Below are positions 15,444 to 25,043 of a stretch of 64,000 nt of DNA, piece after piece. Every line of letters starts with the position of its first letter. Positions within the stretch are counted from its first letter, which is position 1. The position numbers and the translations under genes were made by a program. The notes under the pieces are model-generated. The model saw only the letters and a list, made by a program, of their open reading frames with translations. It was not told the DNA's origin and searched no databases. Source of the stretch: Chryseobacterium elymi (lineage in GTDB: Bacteria; Bacteroidota; Bacteroidia; Flavobacteriales; Weeksellaceae); NCBI RefSeq assembly GCF_003385495.1, contig NZ_QNUH01000011.1, positions 110,712 through 174,711 on the forward strand, given 5' to 3'.

Positions 15444-18239
15444 ATGAAAAAACTAATCATATTTCTGGTGCTTTTGTTCTCTGTTTTTACCTTCGCACAA
15501 ACAACGAAAATCTATTATACCTGTCCTATGCATCCTGAAGTTGTATCTTCCAAACCAGGAGACTGTCCGAAGTGCAAAATGACACTGGTAAAGAAAACCG
15601 TTGCGGTAAAACCGAAATCTGTACCACAGCCTGAGAAGAAAGCAGTACAAAAGCCTGCAGAAGTTAAGACCAATAAGGATAATACTAAAATTCAGACTAA
15701 GGCTAAGGTTAATGTAAAGCCAAAAGAAGTCAGAAAAGATAAACCTGAAACAAAATTTAATCCTCAGCCTAAAGCTTCTAAGTCTCAATCAAAATCTCAG
15801 CCTGCTGCTGTCTACACTTGTCCCATGCACCCTGAAGTCACTTCAGACAAACGGGGAAAGTGTCCAAAATGCGGAATGGAACTGGTAGAAAAAGAGAACC
15901 ATCAGCATGCTGTTGTGGAAGAACCAAAAACAGATCAGTCTGTATTCAAAAGGAATTCTGAAAACGGAAAAGTGACATTTGGTGGGAAAACAGTGAGATA
16001 TGATCTGTATGTAAAAGATACAATCGTGAACTTTACAGGAAAAAAACGAAGAGCGATTGCGATCAACGGAAAGTTGCAGGCTCCCACCTTATACTTCACG
16101 GAAGGAGATACAGCGGAGATTTATCTTCACAATATGCTTAAGGAAAATACAGGACTTCACTGGCACGGGGTAATCCTCCCCAATGAACATGATGGGGTTC
16201 CATACCTTACCACAAAACCTGTGAAACCTGGCGAAACTCATTTATATAAATTCAGAGTGTCTCAAAACGGAACGTATTGGTACCATTCCCATGAAGCGTT
16301 GCAGGAACAGATCGGAATGAATGGAATTCTGGTATTCAATAAAAGAGAAGGAGATCCGAAACCATCGTATAATGCTGAAATACCAGTATTATTAGGAGAC
16401 TGGAGCGATGAAGACCCGATGCAGATCGCAAGAAGACTTCATATGGCCAATACAGACTGGTATGCGATCAAGAAAAATGCAGTACAGAGTTATTGGGAAG
16501 CTATTAAATCCGGAAATTTCGGAACAAAAGCTTTGAATGAATGGAAAAGGATGGAAGCTATGGATGTGAGTGATGTTTATTACGATAAATTTCTGATCAA
16601 TGGGCTTCCAAGCTCTGATTATTCCAATCTGAAAGCAGGTGATAAAGTGAGATTAAGAGTTGCCAATGGCGGATCATCCACGTATTTCTGGCTGAATTAC
16701 GGAGGCGGAAAAATAAAAGTAGTCGGGAATGATGGGAATGATGTGGTTCCGGTAGAAGTTGACCGTCTCATCATTGGAGTTTCGGAAACTTATGACATTG
16801 AGGTAACCATTCCTGAAAACAAAAGTTTTGAATTCCGTTCTACATCAGAAGACAGGGTAGGACATGCTTCACTCTGGCTGGGTTCCGGTGAGAAAGTGGA
16901 AGCACCCAATCTTCCGAGACTGTTGCTTTTTGAAGGAATGAAAATGATGAACGGAATGATGGAAATGAGTGGGAATATGAAGCCAATGAATATGACAATG
17001 AGCAACCAGATGATGGATATGAATGAAGTGATGTATCCTGAACTGCCTGAAAGCCAAAGGAAAATGACGATGAAGCATATGAATGAAATGATGGGCGTTA
17101 AGACCAAGGAAGCAGATCATTCGAAGGCGACTTCAGGAGCCTCAGCCGCCGGGCACGAAAGTCATTCAGGAATGGATATGAAGGAAAACAAAACAATCAA
17201 AAGACTTTCATATAACCTCCTGAAATCTCCTGAAAAGACTGTTCTTCCGGACGAGAATGTAAGAGCGCTGAAGTTTACGTTAGAAGGAAATATGAACCAT
17301 TATCTGTGGACTTTAGACAATAAAACGGTTACGGAAACAGATAAGATTCTGGTTAAAAAAGGTGAAGTCCTGAGAATTACGATGTACAATAATTCGATGA
17401 TGCGCCACCCGATGCACCTTCATGGCCATGATTTCAGACTGATCAATTCAAAAGGAGAATATTCCCCGCTGAAAAATGTAGTGGATATCATGCCAATGGA
17501 AACCACTACCATTGAATTTGTCGCTAATCAGGATGGCGACTGGTTTTTCCACTGCCATATTTTATATCATATGATGGCCGGAATGGGAAGAATATTCAGT
17601 TACGAAAATTCAAAACCCAATCCACAGCTGCCTGACAAAAAACTGGCCTGGAAAAACTTCCTGAAGGATAACAGGATGGTCAGCTCAATGGCAATGCTGG
17701 ATATTGCGAGCAATAAAGTACATGCGGAAACGATGACGATGTTCGGACCGAGATGGGCTAACCTGAACGAATTTCATTCCAACTGGGATTTTGATCATTT
17801 TGAAGGAAATGTGAAAGTCGGAAGATTCCTTGGGAAATTCCAGTGGGCGCTTCCATATGCCGGTTTCCGAATTCAGAAAAATCATGAGATCATGGAAAGA
17901 CAGATGGCCGAAGATATGGGAATGGAATTCCATGGTAAGAAAACCTGGTTCGGACAGCAGAAAGCTTCAAAAGACAAATATGCTTTCATGGTTGGGTTAC
18001 AGTATCTTTTACCCATGCTGATTACAGCAGATGCAAGTGTAGACCATAACGGAAAAGTATTGCTGGAACTAAGCCGGGAAGATATTCCGATATCCAGAAG
18101 GATAAGAGGAAATTTCAGCCTCAATTCTGATGGAGAATTTTCAACCGGGCTGAGATATATCGTCCGGAAATGGTTCTCTTTTTCAGGAAATTATGATAAT
18201 GAAATGGGCTGGGGAGCTGGAATTACCCTGACTTATTAG
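15444..18239 (+). CDS. Multicopper oxidase with two heavy-metal-binding domains and a barrel-like C-terminal extension
   Basis: A 931-residue CopA-type copper oxidase, long for its family. Order: signal peptide (1-18); heavy-metal-binding domain YTCPMHPEV...CPKCKM (about 25-52); Lys/Pro-rich linker; second such domain YTCPMHPEV...CPKCGM (about 124-150); cupredoxin core with copper motifs HWHG (about 238), HSH (about 280), HPMHLHGH (about 654) and HCHILYHMMAGM (about 702); a Met-rich segment at about 495-560; then about 200 residues resembling CopB outer-membrane proteins (FGPRWANLNEF, GLQYLLPM, ending WGAGITLTY). All type 1, 2 and 3 copper ligands appear present. Probable role: periplasmic Cu(I) oxidation and sequestration. 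Confidence 0.9.
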   Translation: MKKLIIFLVLLFSVFTFAQTTKIYYTCPMHPEVVSSKPGDCPKCKMTLVKKTVAVKPKSVPQPEKKAVQKPAEVKTNKDNTKIQTKAKVNVKPKEVRKDKPETKFNPQPKASKSQSKSQPAAVYTCPMHPEVTSDKRGKCPKCGMELVEKENHQHAVVEEPKTDQSVFKRNSENGKVTFGGKTVRYDLYVKDTIVNFTGKKRRAIAINGKLQAPTLYFTEGDTAEIYLHNMLKENTGLHWHGVILPNEHDGVPYLTTKPVKPGETHLYKFRVSQNGTYWYHSHEALQEQIGMNGILVFNKREGDPKPSYNAEIPVLLGDWSDEDPMQIARRLHMANTDWYAIKKNAVQSYWEAIKSGNFGTKALNEWKRMEAMDVSDVYYDKFLINGLPSSDYSNLKAGDKVRLRVANGGSSTYFWLNYGGGKIKVVGNDGNDVVPVEVDRLIIGVSETYDIEVTIPENKSFEFRSTSEDRVGHASLWLGSGEKVEAPNLPRLLLFEGMKMMNGMMEMSGNMKPMNMTMSNQMMDMNEVMYPELPESQRKMTMKHMNEMMGVKTKEADHSKATSGASAAGHESHSGMDMKENKTIKRLSYNLLKSPEKTVLPDENVRALKFTLEGNMNHYLWTLDNKTVTETDKILVKKGEVLRITMYNNSMMRHPMHLHGHDFRLINSKGEYSPLKNVVDIMPMETTTIEFVANQDGDWFFHCHILYHMMAGMGRIFSYENSKPNPQLPDKKLAWKNFLKDNRMVSSMAMLDIASNKVHAETMTMFGPRWANLNEFHSNWDFDHFEGNVKVGRFLGKFQWALPYAGFRIQKNHEIMERQMAEDMGMEFHGKKTWFGQQKASKDKYAFMVGLQYLLPMLITADASVDHNGKVLLELSREDIPISRRIRGNFSLNSDGEFSTGLRYIVRKWFSFSGNYDNEMGWGAGITLTY

Positions 18240-18241
18240 AT

Positions 18242-18272
18242 AAAAGGAACTCAATTTGGGTTCCTTTTTTAT
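18242..18272 (+). terminator. Rho-independent terminator after the multicopper oxidase
   Basis: Stem AAAAGGAAC / GTTCCTTTT with a 9-base loop and a T run, beginning directly after the stop codon. Confidence 0.85.
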
Positions 18273-18293
18273 TTTTATATTCAAAATATAATA

Positions 18294-18301
18294 TATTTTT
18301 G
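18294..18301 (+). promoter_or_regulatory. -7 element for the DoxX-chrA operon
   Basis: TATTTTTG fits TAnnTTTG and lies 14 bp before the DoxX start codon, after the preceding terminator. The -33 box is not obvious. Confidence 0.45.
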
Positions 18302-18315
18302 TATAAAATGTAATC

Positions 18316-18747
18316 ATGATCAACAGGATTATTCAGACAAAACCTCTTCCGTTATTCATTTTTCGTTTAACGGCAGGATTAATTTTCCTGTCAGAAGGAT
18401 TACAGAAATTTATTAATCCCGAAAGTGTAGGTGCAGGAAGATTTGCAAAAATAGGTTTCCAAAACCCTGAGTTTTGGGCATCAATGGTAGGTTCGGTGGA
18501 AATTGTATGTGGAATTTTACTTATTTTAGGTTTTATTTCCAGATTGGCTGCTATTCCTTTATTAATTATTATGATCGTAGCTTTTATTACAACAAAAATC
18601 CCAACTTTTCTGGACAAGGGCTTTTGGGTTTTTGCCCATGAATACAGAACAGATTTTGCAATGACGATGCTTCTGGTCTTTTTACTGTATTTTGGAAGTG
18701 GTAATTTTTCAATAGATAAAAATCTGATATGCCGTGAACAGAAATAA
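18316..18747 (+). CDS. DoxX family membrane protein
   Basis: A 143-residue protein with four hydrophobic helices. The first helix carries FRLTAGLIFLSEGLQKFINP and the second GSVEIVCGILLILGFISRLAAIPL, both typical of DoxX. The last part (DFAMTMLLVFLLYFGSGNFSID) is the conserved DoxX C-terminus. DoxX proteins are poorly understood inner-membrane proteins tied to redox or thiosulfate processes. Its 3' end overlaps the chromate transporter gene by 14 bp, so the two are translationally coupled. Confidence 0.88.
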   Translation: MINRIIQTKPLPLFIFRLTAGLIFLSEGLQKFINPESVGAGRFAKIGFQNPEFWASMVGSVEIVCGILLILGFISRLAAIPLLIIMIVAFITTKIPTFLDKGFWVFAHEYRTDFAMTMLLVFLLYFGSGNFSIDKNLICREQK

Positions 18748-19858
18748 TGAACTAAAGGCACTTGTCCGTGTTTTTACTACTTTGGGAGTTACTGCATTTG
18801 GTGGTCCGGCCGCCCATATAGCCATGATGCAACAGGAAGTTGTTGCTAAACGAAAATGGATGAGTGAAGAGCATTTTCTGGATCTTATGGGGGCTACAAA
18901 TCTTATTCCTGGGCCTAACAGTACCGAAATGGCAATGCATATAGGACAGGACAGAGCGGGATGGAGAGGTTTGATTGTAGCAGGATTATGCTTTATATTT
19001 CCGGCAGTAATGATAACATTATTTTTTGCATGGCTGTATAAAGAATATGGACAGCTTCCTGAGGTTCAGCCATTTATTTATGGAATTAAACCTGCTATTA
19101 TTTCAATTATTCTGATAGCCGTTTTACCGCTGGCAAAAAAATCATTAAAAAATATACAGCTTGGGGTCATTGGTGGAGCAGTACTGGTATTGGCTTTAAT
19201 GGGTGTCAATGAAATATTGTTGTTATTTGGTGCCGGATTATTAGCTATGGCTCTATCATTGCTTTCAAGCAGGAAAACGATCAGTTCTTTTTTACCTCTG
19301 GGTATATTACAGGTTTCAGATTTCAATTTATTTTCAGCGGCCAATGTAAGTCTGTTTCTGACATTTCTTAAAATAGGGTCTATTTTATATGGAAGCGGGT
19401 ATGTATTATTTGCCTTTTTGGATGCCGAACTGGTAGAAAAAGGGTTGTTGACAAGGCAGCAACTCATAGACGCAATTGCCGTGGGACAGTTTACGCCGGG
19501 GCCTGTATTTTCTTCAGTTGCATTTATTGGGTATCAGATCAACGGCTGGCTGGGAGCGGCAGTTTCTACGATAGGCATTTTTTTACCGTCATTTATATTT
19601 GTAGCATTATTAAATCCTATTGTAAAAGTGATGCGGAATTCAAGTCTCTTTTCTAAATTTTTGGATGCTGTAAATATAGCATCAGTAGCGATAATTGTTT
19701 CCGTTTGCTATGTGATGGCAAAAGAAAGCATCAGCGACTGGCGGGCAGTTCTTATAGCAGTGATATGTCTGTTACTAAGTTTCAGCTTTAAAAAGATCAA
19801 TAGTGTATGGATTGTTTTATTGGGATCGTCTCTGGGATATGTATTGAATCTGGTTTAA
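18734..19858 (+). CDS. chrA: Chromate efflux transporter, long (two-domain) ChrA type
   Basis: A 374-residue inner-membrane protein with two homologous CHR halves. Half one: VTAFGGPAAHIAMMQQEVV and NLIPGPNSTEMAMHIG. Half two: KIGSILYGSGYVLFAFLDAEL and VGQFTPGPVFSSVAFIGYQ. The FGGP and PGP motifs are those of the CHR family, whose long members export chromate by proton antiport; sulfate is chemically similar. Start is GTG at 18734, inside the end of the DoxX gene; no suitable ATG is in frame nearby. The block continues the metal-resistance theme of the copper genes upstream. Confidence 0.93.
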   Translation: MNRNNELKALVRVFTTLGVTAFGGPAAHIAMMQQEVVAKRKWMSEEHFLDLMGATNLIPGPNSTEMAMHIGQDRAGWRGLIVAGLCFIFPAVMITLFFAWLYKEYGQLPEVQPFIYGIKPAIISIILIAVLPLAKKSLKNIQLGVIGGAVLVLALMGVNEILLLFGAGLLAMALSLLSSRKTISSFLPLGILQVSDFNLFSAANVSLFLTFLKIGSILYGSGYVLFAFLDAELVEKGLLTRQQLIDAIAVGQFTPGPVFSSVAFIGYQINGWLGAAVSTIGIFLPSFIFVALLNPIVKVMRNSSLFSKFLDAVNIASVAIIVSVCYVMAKESISDWRAVLIAVICLLLSFSFKKINSVWIVLLGSSLGYVLNLV

Positions 19859-19986
19859 TTAAATTTTTTCAATTCCTCCAACAATAATTAATATTACCTG
19901 ATGATCCTTGACAAGGATATTCCTTAAGGCTTACCTTAGAGACTTCACAGATAATGTGTATCAGCTACAATTGATCTGGCAGTTTG

Positions 19987-20017
19987 GTCATAACAAGTTC
20001 TTCAATATTGTTATGAC
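19987..20017. terminator. Hairpin between convergent genes
   Basis: Perfect 10-bp inverted repeat GTCATAACAA / TTGTTATGAC with an 11-base loop in the 216-bp gap between chrA (+) and the FAD monooxygenase (-). No strong T run on either side, so a terminator role is probable but not certain. Confidence 0.45.
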
Positions 20018-20074
20018 TTTAGAAGTAAAGTTTTTTCCTCTAGGGGTTTCAAATCATTTTCTTTTTCCTTTGCG

Positions 20075-21193
20075 TTACATTTCCAGCCGGATAATTTTTT
20101 CTGCCAGTTTTTGATTGGTGCTATCCGGTATCAGCCGCATAAAGAAATTACGTAAACTATTTCCCTTTTCCCACTGCGAAATCCTTCCGATCTTCCAGCT
20201 GGTATTAACGATATAATCTACCTTTTTCTTTCTTATCTTTTGAAATTCTTCAAAAACAGCATTGAAGTTCTTGCCGTTTTCCAGTAATCTTCCGATGATA
20301 TAGGCATCTTCAATAGCCTGGCAGGCTCCTTGTCCCATATTCGGGGTGGTTGCATGGGCAGCATCTCCGATCAGGCACAGATTTTCAGAATACCATGATG
20401 GAATAGGAGAAAGGTCTGTAATATCATTGAGAATGATGTTCTCCTCTGAAGTTGCTTCAATAATATTTGGAATAAGAGGATGAAATTCTTTAAAATTTTC
20501 ATGCAGACCGAAATAACGTTTATGCTTATTGTCATTGATCAAAGCATACCAGTATACTTTTTTCTCTGAAATCTTCACAAAACCGAAGCGCTTTCCTTTT
20601 CCCCACAATTCAATAGCTTCCTGATCAAACTGTTCCGGTAAATCAAATGTTACCAGTCCACGCCAGCATTTCTGTCCGGCATTTCGGATAGTTCCGGTAT
20701 TCAGAATCTGATTTCGGATCCTGGATTTTATACCGTCTGCTCCAAAAATGATTTCACTTTCTGCCTGGATTCCATTTTTAAAATGTAAGGAATAATTGTC
20801 TTTCTTTTCAATCTTACTTAAAGAGTGATTGAGCTGAATATGTTCATATCCGACATTTTCAGCCAGTATTTTCTGTAGTTCAGCTCTGTGAATGGCTACA
20901 TTGCAGGAACTGTATTTTTTTTCCAGCGCAGGAATACTGGTTTTTGTGATAGGTTTTAAAGATTCATCGGTTATGGAAATTCCATGAATCTTATTTCCCG
21001 CATGTTCTATTTTTTCTTTTAAACCTAGTCTGTCAAAGATCTGCATGGCATTAACGGCCATCATGATTCCGGCTCCCACAGGTTTTATTTCCGGAGCAGC
21101 TTCGAAGATGGTAAAATCATATGAATGTTGTTTCAGGATATTTCCCAAAGCCAGTCCGCCGATTCCGGCTCCTATGATTGAAATGGTGTTCAT
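20075..21193 (-). CDS. FAD-dependent monooxygenase (UbiH/PHBH-like)
   Basis: A 372-residue class A flavoprotein monooxygenase. Seen: N-terminal Rossmann motif IGAGIGGLALGNIL, the middle FGADGIKSRIRNQI (DG motif, NAD(P)H/FAD), and the GDAAHATTPNMGQGACQAIED motif binding the FAD ribityl part. These enzymes hydroxylate aromatic or polyketide substrates and include tetracycline-inactivating TetX; the substrate is not evident. Start ATG at 21193; the gene is 20 bp downstream of the GNAT gene on the same strand, suggesting an operon. Confidence 0.9.
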   Translation of the reverse strand: MNTISIIGAGIGGLALGNILKQHSYDFTIFEAAPEIKPVGAGIMMAVNAMQIFDRLGLKEKIEHAGNKIHGISITDESLKPITKTSIPALEKKYSSCNVAIHRAELQKILAENVGYEHIQLNHSLSKIEKKDNYSLHFKNGIQAESEIIFGADGIKSRIRNQILNTGTIRNAGQKCWRGLVTFDLPEQFDQEAIELWGKGKRFGFVKISEKKVYWYALINDNKHKRYFGLHENFKEFHPLIPNIIEATSEENIILNDITDLSPIPSWYSENLCLIGDAAHATTPNMGQGACQAIEDAYIIGRLLENGKNFNAVFEEFQKIRKKKVDYIVNTSWKIGRISQWEKGNSLRNFFMRLIPDSTNQKLAEKIIRLEM

Positions 21194-21213
21194 CAGAATT
21201 AGGATTTTATTTT

Positions 21214-21711
21214 TTAAAGATTTAAAATATAGTTCTCAGATACTTTTTTAAATCCGTATTTATTGAAAAAATGATGGGCTCCAGTATTGCCAATCCCACT
21301 TTCCAGCATCAAAAAGCTGATATTCCAGTTTTTGGACTCTTCCACAGCCTTTTCCAACAATATACTTCCGAGTGACTGACCTCTGAGTGACTGATCTAAA
21401 AGCATATCTTCTAGTACTGCATAATTTTTGAATCCGCGAATAATATTAAAAATCAGCATTCCTATGATTTTTCCTTCCTCATTTTCAGCAATCAGGATAT
21501 TTATTTTTGACGCATCATCAGCATCAAAACCTGAATTAAGCTGATGGGTTAATATTGCTTTAAGATCCGGATTCCAATGATTAGAATCTAAAGCTCTCCC
21601 TGAAATAATTTCTCCGTGAGAGATATAGGAATCTGTTTTATGGGTAATAAAGAAGTCAACCAGTTCTTCCGTTCGCGTAGTATCCGTAAGCCATGTTGTG
21701 GTGTAATTCAT
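21214..21711 (-). CDS. GNAT family N-acetyltransferase
   Basis: A 165-residue cytosolic acetyltransferase. The acetyl-CoA loop appears as LLDQSLRGQSLGSILLEKAVE (about residues 108-128), a variant of the R/Q-x-x-G-x-G/A motif. The C-terminal HHFFNKYGFKKVSENYIL is the usual GNAT ending. Acceptor unknown. It is 2 bp downstream of the lipoprotein gene and just before the FAD monooxygenase, so the three are probably one transcript. Confidence 0.86.
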   Translation of the reverse strand: MNYTTTWLTDTTRTEELVDFFITHKTDSYISHGEIISGRALDSNHWNPDLKAILTHQLNSGFDADDASKINILIAENEEGKIIGMLIFNIIRGFKNYAVLEDMLLDQSLRGQSLGSILLEKAVEESKNWNISFLMLESGIGNTGAHHFFNKYGFKKVSENYILNL

Positions 21712-21713
21712 TT

Positions 21714-22307
21714 TTATTTTAAGTTTTTCAGTTCGTTCAGCAACTGATTCTGTTTGTTGATGAAACTTTCCAGACTGTCCGTTTTCAGAGGATGTGCCTT
21801 CTGGTATTTTTCAATTTCCGGAAGTGTTTTCCTGATTTTGAAGGCAGTGTACAGATTACTGACGTTATCGTTGTTTGTATTGACTTTGGCGATCAATTCT
21901 TTTACTTTACTGATCTTAAGATCATATTGGTCGGAACTTATTTTAATCTCTTTCTCCAGCTGTTGTTTCAGAAGAGAATCTTTAATGAAAGTAGTTTGGT
22001 TATGAGCATCAAGATAGAAAGACTCGGATTTTTGAAGGGTTTCAGCATAATCGGCCAGAACTTTTCTGCTTTCTTCATTTATTTCTGTAATTCTGTCATC
22101 CAGCGCTTTCAGGTTTTTGTCATTTTTGATCAGTTCATAATAAATCTGATCAACCATATCTCCTTTACGGTAGCTCTTTAATGAACCGGAAACAGATGAT
22201 TCTGCATTGTCAACTGCATTTTCTACAGCCGGGGCATTTCTGGGTTTATTTTCTTTACAGGAAATTGTTAATATGGCTAAGGCGGAAGCGAAAAGTATTT
22301 TTTTCAT
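21714..22307 (-). CDS. Predicted coiled-coil lipoprotein
   Basis: A 197-residue protein of unrecognised family. The N-terminus (KKILFASALAILTISCKEN) is a lipoprotein signal with lipobox LTISC. The rest is charged and helical with heptad-like Leu/Ile spacing (residues about 65-140), suggesting a coiled coil. It has no Gln/Pro-rich linker to peptidoglycan. Likely surface or periplasmic lipoprotein; first gene of a possible operon with GNAT and monooxygenase genes. Confidence 0.7.
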   Translation of the reverse strand: MKKILFASALAILTISCKENKPRNAPAVENAVDNAESSVSGSLKSYRKGDMVDQIYYELIKNDKNLKALDDRITEINEESRKVLADYAETLQKSESFYLDAHNQTTFIKDSLLKQQLEKEIKISSDQYDLKISKVKELIAKVNTNNDNVSNLYTAFKIRKTLPEIEKYQKAHPLKTDSLESFINKQNQLLNELKNLK

Positions 22308-22676
22308 ACGGTTTTAGATTGGTTTTATCTCTTATTAGTTGAAAGTACTTTAATGATTGTTACAATATTTTACAATTGAAGGTAAATGAAGGATTAGAAA
22401 ATATCTGAAAGCCATTGTATTCTTATCGCAAAAGCAAACATGGAAGATTTTTCTGGGATGTACAGTAAGAAAAACAAAGGCATTTCATTCAGTAAAATAA
22501 TACAAAAATACTTCCCTTTGCTTACCAATAAGTGAAACGGCTTTGTTTACCTTAAAAAATCAAATCAATTCCTTATAAAGCTTTGTTTATCATTGCGTTT
22601 AATTGCTAATCCTGAATTCAGTTATTTAGTATATTTTAGAGCAAAGCAGCACCAGCATTTAAAAAATAATAGACAT
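22308..22676. other. Intergenic region, no gene seen
   Basis: About 370 bp between the lipoprotein gene start and the rpoD terminator. AT-rich, with stops in all frames and no recognisable RNA structure. It should hold the lipoprotein promoter, but no good TAnnTTTG site was found. Confidence 0.5.
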
Positions 22677-22705
22677 AAAAAAACGGAGCCTGAAAACAGA
22701 CTCCG
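22677..22705 (-). terminator. Rho-independent terminator of rpoD
   Basis: On the minus strand: stem CGGAGTCTG / CAGGCTCCG (one G-U pair) with a TTTT loop, then seven T. Lies about 22 bp after the rpoD stop. Confidence 0.88.
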
Positions 22706-22727
22706 CTACTTGTTTTTACGCTAAAAA

Positions 22728-23594
22728 TTATTTACCTAAGTAAGATTTAAGGATCTTGCTTCTGGTATTATGTTTTAGTCTCTTAATTGCTTTTTCTTTA
22801 ATCTGACGTACTCTCTCTCTTGTAAGATCGAAAGTTTCACCGATTTCTTCTAAAGTCATCGGGTGTTTCCCGTTCAGTCCGAAGTACAATCTTACTAAGT
22901 CAGCCTCTCTTGGCGTCAGAGTATTCAATGCTCTTTCGATCTCAATCTGAAGAGATTCAAGCATCAGATCTTTGTCCGGGCTTGGAGATTCTCCTGAACG
23001 CAATACATCATAAAGATTAGAATCTTCACCTTCTACTAAAGGTGCATCCATGGACAGGTGTCTTCCGGAGTTTTTCATAGATTCTTTAATATCTTCCTCG
23101 CTCATGTCAAGAACTTCAGCCAGTTCTTCCGGAGAAGGTGGTCTTTCATTTTCCTGTTCAAGGTGAGCGTATGCCTTATTAATTTTGTTGATGGAGCCGA
23201 TTTTATTCAACGGAAGCCTTACAATTCTTGACTGTTCAGCCAGAGCCTGTAAAATTGACTGACGAATCCACCATACCGCATAAGAGATAAATTTGAAACC
23301 TCTAGTTTCATCGTACCTTTTTGCTGCTTTCATCAGTCCTAGGTTACCTTCATTAATCAAATCGGGTAAAGAAAGACCTTGATTTTGGTATTGCTTAGAT
23401 ACAGAAACTACGAAACGAAGGTTGGCTTTGATTAATTTCTCCAGTGCTGCTCTGTCGCCTGCACGTATTCTTTGTGCCAATTCTACTTCTTCGTCCGCAG
23501 TGATCAGTTCCACTTTACCAATCTCCTGCAAATACTTGTCTAATGAAGCAGTTTCCCTGTTGGTTACCTGCTTAGTGATTTTTAATTGTCTCAT
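22728..23594 (-). CDS. rpoD: RNA polymerase primary sigma factor (RpoD/SigA)
   Basis: A 288-residue group 1 sigma factor of the short Bacteroidota type lacking region 1.1 and the non-conserved insert. Region 1.2: [20 protein letters not shown]. Region 2.3/2.4: [20 protein letters not shown]. Region 3: [16 protein letters not shown]. Region 4.2: [29 protein letters not shown] near the C-terminus. It would direct transcription from the TTTG / TAnnTTTG promoters seen in this window. Monocistronic with its own terminator. Confidence 0.97.
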   Translation of the reverse strand: MRQLKITKQVTNRETASLDKYLQEIGKVELITADEEVELAQRIRAGDRAALEKLIKANLRFVVSVSKQYQNQGLSLPDLINEGNLGLMKAAKRYDETRGFKFISYAVWWIRQSILQALAEQSRIVRLPLNKIGSINKINKAYAHLEQENERPPSPEELAEVLDMSEEDIKESMKNSGRHLSMDAPLVEGEDSNLYDVLRSGESPSPDKDLMLESLQIEIERALNTLTPREADLVRLYFGLNGKHPMTLEEIGETFDLTRERVRQIKEKAIKRLKHNTRSKILKSYLGK

Positions 23595-23689
23595 CTATTT
23601 TTATCCTCAAAAAAGAGTTACTATATATTATACGTATGAAGTGATAAAAAGGTTACACCAGTTTTAATTATTTTTTAAATATAGTAATG

Positions 23690-23840
23690 GAAGGTCAGGA
23701 TTGAAGGTAAAGAACCAAGAACCATGAATCAAGATGAGAGATCTCAGATATCAGACGGGGTATAAAGATTGAATGGTAGTTTTTTAAATCTTAGCCTTAG
23801 TCTGAATCTTAGGCTTAATAAAAAACCGAAACCGAAGTCC
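23690..23840. repeat. Word-like intergenic repeat segment
   Basis: Non-coding text of degenerate words (AAGAACCAAGAACCATGAATC, GAGATCTCAGATATCAGAC, CTTAGCCTTAGTCTGAATCTTAGGC) upstream of rpoD and downstream of the nuclease gene. Resembles the segments at 10167-10262 and 33660-33845. Confidence 0.4.
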
Positions 23841-23878
23841 CGCTTATATTATTTGATTAAGATTTTAGATTTCAACTG

Positions 23879-24670
23879 CTAAAACAAATCATTCAACAGT
23901 TTTGCCAGTCTCAGTCCACCGTAAAGAAGCTGTCTTTCAAGTGTTTCATTGAACTTATATTGATAATCGTACGATAATTTTGAATCGTTTGGAGTTTGTG
24001 CGTAGATTTTGTTCGCTATTTTATGAGAATCATACAGCCAGTCTTCTACAGTTCCGGCCTGGATTTGCTTTACTTCATCTTCAGATTTGATGTCTAAAAG
24101 TCTGGCATATTCCGTATAGCTGTATTTTTGTGAATCTACCAGTTTTCCGTCCCATACAGAGTGAAGATTGGTCTTGTCTCCGAAATAAGTTACATTGATT
24201 TTGTTTCCTCCAAGATCCTCGGCTCTTCCTACGTGAAGAGGCTGGGAAAGGTCTCCCATAATATGAATAAGGAAGATAAGGGCAATTTTTCTGTCTTTTT
24301 CAGAAGTTTTTTCGTCTTTGATCTGGCTGGATAAAGTGTTTATCTGCGTATAAAGGCTTGGACCCGCCTGCATTTTCAGGTTTTGGCCAAAAGCTTTAAA
24401 ATCTGCCTGAGGATCAATATTTACGTAATGCCATGATGAAGCCTGTTTCCACGCCCCTGTAGTATCAGATTTGATAAAATCCGGCCAGTTTGCCCAATAG
24501 GCAAGACGTTCCTTACCCATTATTTTTTTTATTTCTCTTCTTGCTTTGCCCGACAGATGGTTTTCTGCAATTTCTGCAATGACGCGGTGCCCTGTAAGCC
24601 CCCATGCATAGGAATAAAGCGAAGATGAAATGAATGCTAAAATCAAAATTTTAGAATAAATACTTTTCAT
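23879..24670 (-). CDS. S1/P1-type zinc nuclease
   Basis: About 263 residues after choosing ATG at 24670 (an upstream in-frame start at 24727 adds an unlikely leader). Signal peptide KSIYSKILILAFISSSLYSYA, cleaved before WGLTGH so that the mature N-terminal Trp can bind zinc, as in S1/P1 nucleases. Other zinc ligands: NWPDFIKSD, SSWHYVNIDP, HIMGDLSQPLHVG (HxxGDxxQPLH) and LHSVWDGKLVD (HxxWD). Function: exported degradation of single-stranded DNA/RNA, possibly with nucleotidase activity for phosphate or nucleoside salvage. Confidence 0.93.
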   Translation of the reverse strand: MKSIYSKILILAFISSSLYSYAWGLTGHRVIAEIAENHLSGKARREIKKIMGKERLAYWANWPDFIKSDTTGAWKQASSWHYVNIDPQADFKAFGQNLKMQAGPSLYTQINTLSSQIKDEKTSEKDRKIALIFLIHIMGDLSQPLHVGRAEDLGGNKINVTYFGDKTNLHSVWDGKLVDSQKYSYTEYARLLDIKSEDEVKQIQAGTVEDWLYDSHKIANKIYAQTPNDSKLSYDYQYKFNETLERQLLYGGLRLAKLLNDLF

Positions 24671-24727
24671 TATAAATAACATTTTACAAGCTGCAAAGAT
24701 ACGTTCCGGTTTCTGAACCTGTATCAA

Positions 24728-25043
24728 TTATCATCATTTTTCTTATTTCAAAAATGTTAATAAAAATTAATCTAAATAAAGAAATACAGAATAAAATTCT
24801 AAACAGTATTTAAAATGCTGATAAAACAGGCGTAAAAGTCTGCATATCAGCTGATAAATTTAATTTTAGACTTTGAATCACAAGTATCTGTGGACCGTTA
24901 TTACCGTATTTTTACGGAATTTGTCATGGAATATTCCTTTTAATGTCAATAAATTAGTATTTTTAAGATAAAATTATAGCCAAATTATTTTTTCAAACTT
25001 ATGAGATATATTATCTTTACAAGTCATAATCACAGGAAACACT
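24728..25043. other. Divergent intergenic region between nuclease and T6SS genes
   Basis: About 316 AT-rich bases that must hold two divergent promoters. TATCTTTA near 25012-25019 is a one-mismatch -7 candidate for tssG. No structure beyond this seen. Confidence 0.35.

Noticed and set aside
15453..15788. 111-codon minus-strand frame
   Set aside because: Antisense to the signal and metal-binding region of the multicopper oxidase; Phe/Arg/Leu-rich shadow.
19908..20114. 68-codon open frame in the chrA-monooxygenase gap
   Set aside because: Runs into the end of the opposite-strand monooxygenase gene and contains the hairpin at 19987-20017; no signal, no family.
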